A stretch of 64,000 bases of DNA from Schlegelella_A sp036263655 (GTDB lineage: Bacteria; Pseudomonadota; Gammaproteobacteria; Burkholderiales; Burkholderiaceae_C), in the NCBI GenBank assembly GCA_036263655.1, contig DATAGP010000050.1, positions 1-64,000 of the forward strand. Direction: 5' to 3'. The notes under the pieces are model-generated. The model saw nothing but the letters and a program-made list of their open reading frames with translations, had not been told where the DNA came from and made no database searches. Both the position numbers and the translations under genes were made by a program. This document shows, piece after piece, positions 25,494 to 33,761 of this stretch; within the stretch, counting starts at the first letter, position 1, and the number at the start of each line of letters is the position of its first letter.

Positions 25494-27824
25494 ATGCCGA
25501 CCCCAGCCAACCCGACGGCATTGGCTCAGCAGGCGAGGCGGTCTTATGCAGAGCGGCTGCTGGCGGGTTTGCCGGCCGTCGTCCAGGCCATCGATCAGGG
25601 GGCGCGGCTTCTCGCCGCGGCGGTGGCGGAGCCTGCCGTGGCCTTGCGCCGCCGCGAGCTGGTGCCGATCCTGCAGCGAGCCTTCCCGCAGTGGCTGCAC
25701 GGCATGACGACCCTGCTGCAGTCATCGCTGGCGACGGGAACCGTGGCGCAGACGAAGCTCGGCGACCTGCCGGCGTCGGCCTCGATGAACCGCAGCGGGC
25801 CGAAGCTGAGCCTGGTCGACGACGACACGATCGAGCACGAGATTTTGAGCTCGCGGCTGGCGCTGGCGATGATGGACCGCGCTTCCTGGGAGTTCACCGA
25901 CCTGCGCTCGCGCATGAACATGCTCGAGAAGCGGGAAGAGCTCGATACCAACGACATCCTCCGCCCGCACGTTCTGGCCCGTGTCGTGACGAGCTCGTGG
26001 CTGACCGTCCCGCTCGGCTTCGACGCTTGGCGTCTGCTGCAGACGGTGCTGCACGACGAGCTCTCGATGTTCGCCGAGGAGGCCTACCACGAGACCAACC
26101 GCTTCCTCCTGCAGCGCAACGTCCTGCCCGAAGTCGACCTGCGGCCCTTCATCCGTCGCTCGAACCACGGGACGGGCCCACGGGCGGGCGCCGCCGCCGG
26201 CGGGTTCGGCCAGGCGACGGGCGCGGCGACGAGCGGCGGGTCCGAATTCCAGTACTCGGCCATGCGCCCGGCCAGGCACGAGGTCGGTGACGAGACCCGG
26301 CTGATGACGCGTGCCGCCGGCCTCGCTCGAGGCAACGACCCGGCGGAGGCGGTGCTGGGGCGCCTGAACCGGCTTGTCGGACGGCAACTGCCCGAGTTCG
26401 CCAACACCTCGCAGGCGCAGCCGCCGCCGTCGCCGCGCCTGCAGGCAGCGATCGCCGAGGCGCAGGACGTCGTCGCCCGCCGGCTGTCGACGGCTGCCGC
26501 CGCGGCGGCGAGCGGCGGGGCCGCACCGGTCGGCACCCCGGCCCTGCTCGAAGAGCTGCACCAGCGCAAGGAAGCGCTCAAGCAGGCCGCGACCTCGCCG
26601 GTGGAGCGCGCCACGATCGAGATCGTCGCCCTGCTGTTCCAGAGCATCCTCATGGAAGATGCGATCCCGGCGACGGTGCGCGTCTGGTTCGCGCGGCTGC
26701 AGATGCCGGTCCTCCGGGTCGCGGTCTCCGAGCCCGACTTCTTCGCGACCGTCGAGCATCCGGCCCGGCGCCTCATCGATCGGATGGGCGCCTGCGTGAT
26801 GGGCTTCGATTCCAGCAGCCGTGCCGTCGGCGACCTGCTCGAGAAGGAGATCAAGCGCGTCGTCCAGGTGGTCGAGGCTTATCCGGACACTGGCCGCCGC
26901 GTCTTCCAGACCGTCCTGACCGAGTTCGAAAAGTTCCTGGAGCACTACTTCAAGAACGAGAACGAGGCGTCCAAGAAAGGCGTCTCGCTCGCTGCCCAGG
27001 TGGAGCAGCGTGAAACCCTGGCGATCCAGTACACGATCGAGCTTCGCAAGATGCTCAACGATGTGCCGGTGCAGGAAGGCGTGCGCGAGTTCCTGTTCCA
27101 GGTGTGGGCCGACGTGCTCGCCACCACGGCGGTCAAGTCCAGCGACGGCGACGCGACCAAGGAGATGAAGCGCGCCGCCGCCGACCTGATCTGGTCCGCC
27201 AGCGCCAAGGTGTCGCGAGCCGAGCGCGCCGAAGTGATCCGGCGCTTGCCGCCGCTCCTGAAGACCCTGCGCGACGGGATGGACGAGGCCGGCATCCCGC
27301 TCCCCAAGCAGGACGAGCACATCCAGCGCCTGAACAACTCCCTCGCCGCGGCGTTCACCGCGAAGGCGGCGGCGATTTCGCACGAGCGGCTCGAGGAGCT
27401 CATGGGCCGGCTCGAGACGCTCGAAGAGCTGCTGCCGGACAGCGAGGACGTCGACATCGACGAGTCGCTGGTCATGGATCTGTCCGGCCACGAGAGCTCC
27501 GAGCTCGAAGTCGTGGCCGAGGGCGGCTCGATGCCGACGCCGGCCATGCTCGCCTGGGCTCGCGAGCTGCAAGTGGGCAGCTGGTACATGCTGGACTACC
27601 GCGGTCGCAACGAGGCGGTCCAGCTGGCATGGCAGGGCATGCGCCGCCAACTCACGCTGTTTGTCTCGCCGCAAGGGCGCGGCGTCCTGTTCCAGCAGCA
27701 TCGCCTCGCTGCGTTCCTGCAGGCCGGCCTGCTCGTGCCGGCCCAGGACGAGGCGCTCACCGTCCGCGCTACGCGCAGCGCGATGGCCAAGCTCGACGGG
27801 GATCCGAGCCGGCTGCTGGCGTAG
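25494..27824 (+). CDS. DUF1631 family protein
   Basis: The ATG at 25494 gives a 776-residue, mostly helical protein. It has long charged stretches and conserved-looking blocks such as PARRLIDRMGACVMGFD and WYMLDYRGRNEAVQLAWQG near the C-terminus, which resemble DUF1631 proteins of betaproteobacteria and gammaproteobacteria. No signal peptide, membrane helix or catalytic motif is seen. The DYRGRN...VQLAW part resembles PilZ-like beta-rich ends seen in some of these proteins, so a link to cyclic-di-GMP is possible but unproven. It ends 17 bp from the convergent smg gene. Confidence 0.8.
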   Translation: MPTPANPTALAQQARRSYAERLLAGLPAVVQAIDQGARLLAAAVAEPAVALRRRELVPILQRAFPQWLHGMTTLLQSSLATGTVAQTKLGDLPASASMNRSGPKLSLVDDDTIEHEILSSRLALAMMDRASWEFTDLRSRMNMLEKREELDTNDILRPHVLARVVTSSWLTVPLGFDAWRLLQTVLHDELSMFAEEAYHETNRFLLQRNVLPEVDLRPFIRRSNHGTGPRAGAAAGGFGQATGAATSGGSEFQYSAMRPARHEVGDETRLMTRAAGLARGNDPAEAVLGRLNRLVGRQLPEFANTSQAQPPPSPRLQAAIAEAQDVVARRLSTAAAAAASGGAAPVGTPALLEELHQRKEALKQAATSPVERATIEIVALLFQSILMEDAIPATVRVWFARLQMPVLRVAVSEPDFFATVEHPARRLIDRMGACVMGFDSSSRAVGDLLEKEIKRVVQVVEAYPDTGRRVFQTVLTEFEKFLEHYFKNENEASKKGVSLAAQVEQRETLAIQYTIELRKMLNDVPVQEGVREFLFQVWADVLATTAVKSSDGDATKEMKRAAADLIWSASAKVSRAERAEVIRRLPPLLKTLRDGMDEAGIPLPKQDEHIQRLNNSLAAAFTAKAAAISHERLEELMGRLETLEELLPDSEDVDIDESLVMDLSGHESSELEVVAEGGSMPTPAMLAWARELQVGSWYMLDYRGRNEAVQLAWQGMRRQLTLFVSPQGRGVLFQQHRLAAFLQAGLLVPAQDEALTVRATRSAMAKLDGDPSRLLA

Positions 27825-27841
27825 CCGGCGGGGCGGCGCCC

Positions 27842-28294
27842 TCAGTGGATCAGGCGATCTTCCTCGTCGACGAAGAGCTCGTCGAGGATCAGGGCATCGG
27901 GCTCCTCGCCCAGGCTCCAGAACACCATCAGGACGATGATCTTGAGGTCCTCGACGTCGAGCGGACCGCCGGGGATGGCGCTGGCGCGGTCGATGACCAT
28001 CTCGCGCATCGTCGGCGGCAGGACGCCGGCCGACTCGAGAAAGGTGATGAAGGCGATCGACTGCTCGCCGAGGTGCTCCTGCTCGCCGGCCGCATAGACG
28101 CGGATGCTCTCGGGCTGTTGCTCGCCGACACGGGCCTGCGCCACCGCGGCGACGCCGTCGAGCCACGACAGGGCGTCCTCGATCTCGTCGGACTCGAAGC
28201 CCACCGACGTGAGCTTCCTCGTCAGCTGCTCGTGCCCGGGACAGGCGTCGGGGCGCCAGTAGTTCTCGTAGAGGTACACGAGCACGTCGAACAT
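27842..28294 (-). CDS. smg: Smg family protein (DUF494)
   Basis: A 150-residue protein starting MFDVLVYLYENYW, the conserved Smg start; the frame is open to 28327, but 28294 matches the family. It is acidic and helical, with EDLKIIVLMVFWSL near the end. The function of Smg is not established; it usually lies between dprA and topA. Here it follows dprA after 76 bp on the same strand, and topA is not beside it. TATAGT lies 6-11 bases upstream of the ATG, so it may be a -10 box of a nearly leaderless transcript. Confidence 0.92.
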   Translation of the reverse strand: MFDVLVYLYENYWRPDACPGHEQLTRKLTSVGFESDEIEDALSWLDGVAAVAQARVGEQQPESIRVYAAGEQEHLGEQSIAFITFLESAGVLPPTMREMVIDRASAIPGGPLDVEDLKIIVLMVFWSLGEEPDALILDELFVDEEDRLIH

Positions 28295-28370
28295 GAATTC
28301 ACTATACCCCAGCGATTCTTCCGACATGACGGAGAGGACGAACGGCGCAGGCCCATGCGGCCCCTCGCTT

Positions 28371-29480
28371 TCAGCCGCGCTCGATCCGCTGGAATGTTTG
28401 CCCCGGGCTGCGCGCGACGCGGCCTTCCAGCTCGAGGTCGAGCAGCCGGGCCGAGAGCTCGGCGGCGCTGCGCCCGGTGCGGGCGATGAGCTCGTCGAGG
28501 CTCATGGGCTCGTAGCCGAGCGCCTCGAGCACCGGGTCCTGGGCCGGCGGAGGGCCGGCTGCGACGGCACGCGCGGCCGAGCCGGCCGAGGCCGGCGCCA
28601 GCTCCTCCAGGATGTCGCTGGCCGTCTCGACCAGCTTGGCGCCCTGCTTCAACAGGAAGTGACAGCCGCGCGACTGGGGCGAGTGGATCGACCCGGGAAT
28701 CGCGAAGACCTCGCGTCCGGCCTCGGCAGCCATCTTCGCGGTGATCAAGGAGCCGGAATGCAGGGCCGCCTCGACCACCAGCGTGCCGCGGGTGAGGCCG
28801 GCGATGATGCGGTTGCGGACCGGGAAGTGCGGCGGCAGGGCTGGCGTGCCGACCGCGAACTCGCTGACGAGCAGCCCGCGCGTCGCGATGCGCTTCGCCA
28901 GGGCACGATGCCGCGCGGGGTAGACGCGGTCCAGGCCGGTGCCGACGACGGCGATCGTCCCCCCGTCGCCTTCGAGCGCCCCCTCGTGGGCAGCCCCGTC
29001 GACGCCGAGCGCCAGGCCCGAGACGACAGCCCAGCCGGCGTGGCTCAGGTGCGAGGCGAAGGCGCGCGCGTTCTCGAGCCCTTGCGCGGTCGGGTTGCGG
29101 CTGCCGACGATCGCCAGCGCTGGCCTGGCGAGCATGTCGATTCGCCCGCGCACGTAGAGGAGCAGGGGCGGATCGGCGATTTCGAGCAGCGCCGATGGAA
29201 AGCGCGGGTCGCCGATGGCCAGCACGCCGCGAGTCTCGGCGGGGTCGTCAGCGGCCTGCAGCCAGTTCCAGGCGGCGTCCAGGCGTACCGCGAATGCCGG
29301 AGGCTCGCTGGCGAGCGCGGCAGCGGCGACGGCTCCGACCACGCTTCGGCGCGCGTCCGTGGAGGCGTCGAGGATGGACTGCGGCGAGCCGAAGGCAGTG
29401 AGCAGGGCGCGCGCCGAATCGCGACCGATGCCCGGTGTCTCCAGCAGGCGCAGCCAGGCGCTGAGCTCGTCCCGGTCCAT
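28371..29480 (-). CDS. dprA: DNA processing protein DprA
   Basis: The start ATG at 29480 gives 369 residues. After an N-terminal SAM-like helical part comes the Rossmann-like core: AIVGSRNPTAQGLENARAFASHLS..., VVSGLALGVDGAAHEGAL, GTGLDRVYPARHRALA and FPVRNRIIAGLTRGTLVVEA. The C-terminal winged-helix domain (LIARTGRSAAELSARLLDLELEGRV) is present. DprA loads RecA on incoming single-stranded DNA during natural transformation. It is between the LysM gene (32 bp upstream) and smg. A frame that continues further upstream is a shadow of the LysM gene. Confidence 0.96.
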   Translation of the reverse strand: MDRDELSAWLRLLETPGIGRDSARALLTAFGSPQSILDASTDARRSVVGAVAAAALASEPPAFAVRLDAAWNWLQAADDPAETRGVLAIGDPRFPSALLEIADPPLLLYVRGRIDMLARPALAIVGSRNPTAQGLENARAFASHLSHAGWAVVSGLALGVDGAAHEGALEGDGGTIAVVGTGLDRVYPARHRALAKRIATRGLLVSEFAVGTPALPPHFPVRNRIIAGLTRGTLVVEAALHSGSLITAKMAAEAGREVFAIPGSIHSPQSRGCHFLLKQGAKLVETASDILEELAPASAGSAARAVAAGPPPAQDPVLEALGYEPMSLDELIARTGRSAAELSARLLDLELEGRVARSPGQTFQRIERG

Positions 29481-29512
29481 CACGGCTGCCGGGTCGGACG
29501 GCGGCGAGAAGC

Positions 29513-30688
29513 TCAGGGCTGCGTGAAGCGGTCGCCGGCGGCGACCGGGTCCTTCACGGACAGGATGAGCGCGTACGACATCCGATCGAAGACCCGGAAC
29601 ACGAACAGGATGCCGTGCCGCTCGTCCGGCAGCTTGATCTTGGTGCGGGCCTTGTCCGTCGGATCGACGACGACCTTGCCATCGCGGAAGAGCGCCAGCA
29701 CGTGGCCGCGCTCGATGCCGTCGTTGGCGCCGCGGTTGAGTGCCACGATCTGGTTCTGGCCTGCCGTCAGCGCGTCGCCGTAGATCGAGACGATCTGCCC
29801 CGAGATGGGGCCGGCCGGCGGGTGCGGCGCGTAGTTGGTGTACTCGCGCGAAGGAACCGGTGCGAGGCGATCGCCGACTCCCGCTTCCTGGCGGATGCTG
29901 GTCACCGTGAACGTCGCCGGGACGATCTCCGCCTTGCCGTCGGCGCTGGTGCGCGTCTCGCCCTGCACCGTGTACTCGGAGGCGCCGACGTAGGTGGCTT
30001 CGTAGCCGAGGATCTCCTTGGTGGTCGGATCGCGCAGCGGCCGCGGCTCGCGGAAGATCCGGTACTCGCGCTCCTGCCCGATCTCGCCGCGAACATAGGC
30101 GGTGTCGCCGCGGGACAGCAGCACCCGGCCTTCCTGAGTGGCGACGATGCGCGGCGCGGCAGCCAGCGCATTGGTCTCGAAGATCACGGCCTCGTTGAGG
30201 AACGGCTCGATCAGGTTGAACGGAATCGACGCGATGCCGTCGAGCGCGATGTCGCGCGAGCGGACGCGCGGCGACAGCCTGGCGTCGCCGGCCGAGCCGC
30301 CGACGGGCTGGCCCATGCGCAGGCGGGCGCGGCCGTTGGACTTGTCGAGGAAGAGCATCTGCCCGGGGAAGATCAGGTGCGGGTTGCGCACCTGCTCGAG
30401 ATTCATGCCCCACAGCTCGGGCCAGCGCCACGGGCTCTTCAGGTACAGCTTCGAGATGTCCCAGAGCGTGTCGCGCTGCTTGACGGTGTAGACGTCCGGC
30501 GCGTTCGGATTGAGTTCGCCGAGCGGCACACCCTGCTCGGCCGTGCGCTGGGCCGTGCTGCGCTGGTCGGCGGTGATCGGAAAATTCGGGGTGGCCGTGG
30601 CGGCGGGAAAGGAGATCAGGGCGGACGCCAGGCCGCCGAGGGCAACGGCCGGGACGACGAAGGGCGCGACGCGATTTCGAAGGCTCAT
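29513..30688 (-). CDS. LysM peptidoglycan-binding protein
   Basis: The 391-residue protein has a signal peptide (hydrophobic to about residue 33), then one LysM domain around residues 66-115 (VYTVKQRDTLWDISKLYLKSPWRWPELWGMNLEQVRNPHLIFPGQML). The LysM form with two tryptophans in the middle is typical of this betaproteobacterial family. The rest is a beta-rich region of unknown fold with no catalytic motif. It is predicted to be periplasmic and bound to peptidoglycan. It is first in the minus-strand lysM-dprA-smg group and divergent from def. Confidence 0.92.
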   Translation of the reverse strand: MSLRNRVAPFVVPAVALGGLASALISFPAATATPNFPITADQRSTAQRTAEQGVPLGELNPNAPDVYTVKQRDTLWDISKLYLKSPWRWPELWGMNLEQVRNPHLIFPGQMLFLDKSNGRARLRMGQPVGGSAGDARLSPRVRSRDIALDGIASIPFNLIEPFLNEAVIFETNALAAAPRIVATQEGRVLLSRGDTAYVRGEIGQEREYRIFREPRPLRDPTTKEILGYEATYVGASEYTVQGETRTSADGKAEIVPATFTVTSIRQEAGVGDRLAPVPSREYTNYAPHPPAGPISGQIVSIYGDALTAGQNQIVALNRGANDGIERGHVLALFRDGKVVVDPTDKARTKIKLPDERHGILFVFRVFDRMSYALILSVKDPVAAGDRFTQP

Positions 30689-30929
30689 GCGGAAGGTTCT
30701 CGTGATGGGCGAGCCGGGCTCGCATGAACGGTTCGAAAGGTCATCCGGGGAGTTATTCGCGCTATCGAATCGATCAGCGAAAATCTCACTCTCTTCCAGA
30801 GATTCTGCCCATAACGCATTGATATCGCAACGAAACTACACCATCTGCGGCTCGGTGCGTGAGACGTTTCTCACCTGTTTGCGTTGTGCGGCATCCACAT
30901 CCGCGCGCCGCTGATTCGAATCGAAACAA
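30689..30929. promoter_or_regulatory. Divergent promoter region between lysM and def, with inverted repeat
   Basis: This 241-bp gap is clearly more AT-rich than its flanks and must carry the promoters of both lysM-dprA-smg (minus) and def-fmt-htpX (plus). At 30859-30874 there is a perfect inverted repeat GTGAGA-CGTT-TCTCAC, about 55 bp before the def start. It may be an operator or a leader hairpin. I could not fix convincing -35/-10 pairs on either strand. Confidence 0.55.
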
Positions 30930-31442
30930 ATGGCCAAGCTGGACATACTTCGTTACCCCGATCCGCGCCTGCATACCGTCGCCCGGCCGGTGGCGCAGGT
31001 CGACGAGCGCATCAGGAAGCTCGTCGACGACATGCTCGACACGATGTACGAGGCCGAAGGCGTCGGTCTCGCCGCAACGCAGGTCGACGCTCACGAGCGG
31101 GTCATCGTCATCGACACCTCGGAAGGGCGCAACGAGCCCCGCGTGCTCATCAACCCCGAGCTGGTCGAAGCGAGCGAGGAACGGGTGCTGACGGACGAGG
31201 GCTGCCTCTCGGTCCCCGAGATCTTCGACAAGGTTTCCCGGCACGCCCGGGTCCGCGTGCGCGCGCTCGATCGGGACGGCAGGCTCACCGAGTTCGACGC
31301 CGAGGGCCTCCTCGGCGTCTGCGTGCAGCACGAGATGGATCACCTGCTCGGAAAGGTCTTCGTCGAGTACCTCAGCCCGTTGAAGCGCAACCGCATCCGC
31401 ACGCGCATGCTGAAGAAGAGTCGCGAGGACGTGCGCGCCTGA
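30930..31442 (+). CDS. def: Peptide deformylase
   Basis: The 170-residue protein has all three deformylase motifs: GVGLAATQ (residues 44-51), EGCLSVP with metal ligand Cys92, and QHEMDHLLG with His134, Glu135 and His138. It removes the N-formyl group from new proteins; the formyl group is put on by Fmt, encoded 44 bp downstream. GAATCG before the ATG is a weak ribosome binding site. Confidence 0.98.
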   Translation: MAKLDILRYPDPRLHTVARPVAQVDERIRKLVDDMLDTMYEAEGVGLAATQVDAHERVIVIDTSEGRNEPRVLINPELVEASEERVLTDEGCLSVPEIFDKVSRHARVRVRALDRDGRLTEFDAEGLLGVCVQHEMDHLLGKVFVEYLSPLKRNRIRTRMLKKSREDVRA

Positions 31443-31486
31443 TGGCGGCACGGGGCGCACCTCCAGGCCGCGGCTGAGACGCCAGC

Positions 31487-32467
31487 GTGCGCATCGCCTT
31501 TGCCGGCACGCCGGACTTCGCCCGCGTCGCCCTGGCCGCTCTGCACGCCGCGGGCTTCGACATCGGGCTGGTGCTGACGCAGCCGGATCGGGCGTCCGGG
31601 CGGGGCATGAGGCTTCAGCCTTCGCCGGTCAAGGCATTCGCCCTGGAGCACCGGCTCGCGCTGGCCCAGCCGAGGGGCCTGCGCCTCGACGGCAAGTTCG
31701 CGGCAGACGCCGCCGCCGTGCGCGAGGCGCTGCACGCCGTGCGCTGCGAGGTCATGGTGGTGGCCGCGTACGGCCTGCTGCTGCCGCCGTGGCTGCTGGA
31801 CCTGCCGCGGCACGGCTGCGTGAACATCCACGCGTCCCTCCTGCCGCGCTGGCGAGGTGCGGCACCCGTGCAGCGCGCGATCGAGGCCGGCGACGAGCTC
31901 ACCGGCGTCACCCTGATGCAGATGGACGCCGGGCTCGACACGGGCCCGATGCTCGCGGTCCGGTCGACACCGATCGTCGCCACCGACACCGCGGCCACGC
32001 TGCAGGCGCGGCTCGCGGACATCGGCGCGGGACTCGCCGTCGACTGCCTCCCCGAGCTGTCAGCGGGCGGCCTGACCGGCCAGCCGCAGCCGGGCGAGGG
32101 CGTGACCTATGCCGCCAAGATCACCAAGGCCGAAGCGCTCATCGACTGGCGCGACAGCGCGGCAGCCATCGAGCGGCGCCTGCGCGCGTTCGATCCCTTC
32201 CCCGGCGCCCGCAGCGAGCTCGAGGGCGAGGTCATCACCTGCTGGCGAGGCGAGGTGCGTCCCGGCGCCGGCCCCCCGGGCGAGGTGCTCTCGATCCACG
32301 GTGGCGCCCTGACCGTGGCCTGCGGCAGCGACGCCCTGGCCCTGACGGAGCTGCAGCGTGCCGGCGGCCGGCGTCTTCCGGCGGCGGAGTTCCTTCGCCG
32401 GAAGACGCCGCGTGTCGGCACCACCTTCAGGTCGTCTGCGGGGGCCGATCACCCGACCGGCATTTGA
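31487..32467 (+). CDS. fmt: Methionyl-tRNA formyltransferase
   Basis: The GTG at 31487 starts MRIAFAGTPDFARVALAAL, the N10-formyl-THF-binding domain. The catalytic region has the HPR-like CVNIHASLLPRWRGAAPVQRAI with the Asn/His pair, and the loop QMDAGLDTGPML. The C-terminal OB-like tRNA-binding domain ends about residue 310. The 326-residue length is slightly above E. coli Fmt (315) because of an added C-terminal tail. It uses the initiator tRNA encoded at 19745 as substrate. Confidence 0.97.
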   Translation: MRIAFAGTPDFARVALAALHAAGFDIGLVLTQPDRASGRGMRLQPSPVKAFALEHRLALAQPRGLRLDGKFAADAAAVREALHAVRCEVMVVAAYGLLLPPWLLDLPRHGCVNIHASLLPRWRGAAPVQRAIEAGDELTGVTLMQMDAGLDTGPMLAVRSTPIVATDTAATLQARLADIGAGLAVDCLPELSAGGLTGQPQPGEGVTYAAKITKAEALIDWRDSAAAIERRLRAFDPFPGARSELEGEVITCWRGEVRPGAGPPGEVLSIHGGALTVACGSDALALTELQRAGGRRLPAAEFLRRKTPRVGTTFRSSAGADHPTGI

Positions 32468-32534
32468 ACTCCCGGCGGTCGTCATCATCTACGGCGGGTG
32501 CGTCCGTGGGACGCTTCAGACGCAAAGGGCTTCG

Positions 32535-33380
32535 ATGTTCAATCTGCTGAAAACCGCTGTCCTGATGGCGGCGATCACCGCGCTGTTCATGGCGCTCGGC
32601 TCGTTCGTCGGTGGCCAGCAGGGCATGATGATCGCGCTGGTGGTCGCGCTGGGCCTCAACTTCTTCAGCTACTGGTTCTCCGACAAGCTGGTCCTGAAGA
32701 TGTACAACGCCCGCGAGGTCGACGCGACCTCGGCACCGCAGTTCTACCGCATGGTGCAGGAGCTGGCGCACAAGGCCGGGCTGCCGATGCCGCGCGTCTA
32801 CGTCATCGACGAGGCGGCGCCGAACGCCTTCGCCACCGGGCGCAATCCCCAGCACGCGGCCGTGGCTGCGACGACCGGGATCATGCGCGTGCTCACCGAC
32901 CGCGAGCTGCGCGGCGTCATGGCGCACGAGCTGGCGCACGTGGCGCACCGCGACATCCTGCTCTCGACGATCAGCGCCACCATGGCCGGCGCGATCTCGA
33001 TGCTCGCCAACTTCGCGGTCTTTTTCGGCGGCCGCGACAGCGAAGGCCGTCCCGCCAACCCGATCGCCGGACTGGCGGTGGCCATGCTCGCGCCTTTGGC
33101 CGCCAGCCTGATCCAGATGGCGATCAGCCGGGCGCGCGAGTTCGAGGCCGACCGCGGCGGTGCGGAGCTGTGCGGCGATCCGCGCGCGCTGGCCTCGGCG
33201 CTGCAGAAGATCCATGCCTATGCGCGCGGAACGCCGATGGAGGCGGCCGAGCGCAACCCGGCCACGGCGCAGATGATGATCGTGAACCCGTTGAGCGGCG
33301 GCGGCCTCAGCGGCCTCTTCTCGACGCATCCGACCACCGAGGAGCGCGTGGCGCGCCTTCTGGCGATGGCAGGGCGCTGA
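32535..33380 (+). CDS. htpX: Zinc metalloprotease HtpX
   Basis: The ATG at 32535 gives 281 residues. Two N-terminal membrane helices (to about residue 47) are followed by the M48 catalytic motif HELAH (His131, Glu132, His135) and the third-ligand region SRAREFEADRGGAEL. Two more helices lie between them. HtpX degrades damaged inner-membrane proteins together with FtsH. It is 67 bp after fmt; the same neighbourhood is common in Burkholderiales. Confidence 0.96.
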   Translation: MFNLLKTAVLMAAITALFMALGSFVGGQQGMMIALVVALGLNFFSYWFSDKLVLKMYNAREVDATSAPQFYRMVQELAHKAGLPMPRVYVIDEAAPNAFATGRNPQHAAVAATTGIMRVLTDRELRGVMAHELAHVAHRDILLSTISATMAGAISMLANFAVFFGGRDSEGRPANPIAGLAVAMLAPLAASLIQMAISRAREFEADRGGAELCGDPRALASALQKIHAYARGTPMEAAERNPATAQMMIVNPLSGGGLSGLFSTHPTTEERVARLLAMAGR

Positions 33381-33385
33381 GCCTC

Positions 33386-33415
33386 GGCGGCAGCGGCGCT
33401 CAAGTCGTTGCCGCC
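33386..33415 (+). terminator. Stem-loop after htpX, terminator-like
   Basis: GGCGGCA at 33386-33392 pairs with TGCCGCC at 33409-33415, and two further pairs form inside after a one-base mismatch on each side. No T-run follows. It could mark the end of the def-fmt-htpX transcript, or act as a processing stem. Confidence 0.4.
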
Positions 33416-33444
33416 GCCGCCGATAAGAGGGGCGGAGCCGCCAC

Positions 33445-33756
33445 ATGCGCCGAACTGCCCTCACATCGCTTGCCCTGGTCGCTGCCGTGCTCGCCGCCGG
33501 CTGCGACATGCTGGGCATCGAGTCGACGGAGAAGCTCGCCGCCGCTCGCGAGGCGGACGGCAAGGCCATCGGCGGCGCCTGCCGCCACGCCGGGCGGGCC
33601 ATCGAGGACTGCTTCGTCATGTACCGCAAGGCCGACCGAGCCGCGGTCTTCGCTGGCTGGCGCGACATGAACGACTACATGCGCGAGAACAAGATCGAGC
33701 CGGTGGCGCCGCAGCTAGCCGCGCAGGCACGGTCCGCCGCCGCCGAGTCGCGCTAG
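33445..33756 (+). CDS. Small predicted lipoprotein
   Basis: A 103-residue protein starting MRRTALTSLALVAAVLAAGC; the lipobox LAAGC puts the lipidated Cys at residue 20. The mature part is short and helical with two further cysteines (GACRHAG and EDCFVMYRKAD) and many Ala and Arg residues. I recognise no family. It is likely a periplasmic lipoprotein; the two mature cysteines, 11 residues apart, could form a disulfide. It has a good GGGCGGAG before the ATG and ends only 5 bp from the convergent VIT-domain gene. Confidence 0.8.
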   Translation: MRRTALTSLALVAAVLAAGCDMLGIESTEKLAAAREADGKAIGGACRHAGRAIEDCFVMYRKADRAAVFAGWRDMNDYMRENKIEPVAPQLAAQARSAAAESR

Positions 33757-33761
33757 CCGCG

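Noticed and set aside
25722..28166. Long minus-strand frame over the DUF1631 gene
   Set aside because: Low-complexity Arg/His/Leu composition with no family motif; it mirrors the real plus-strand coding sequence.
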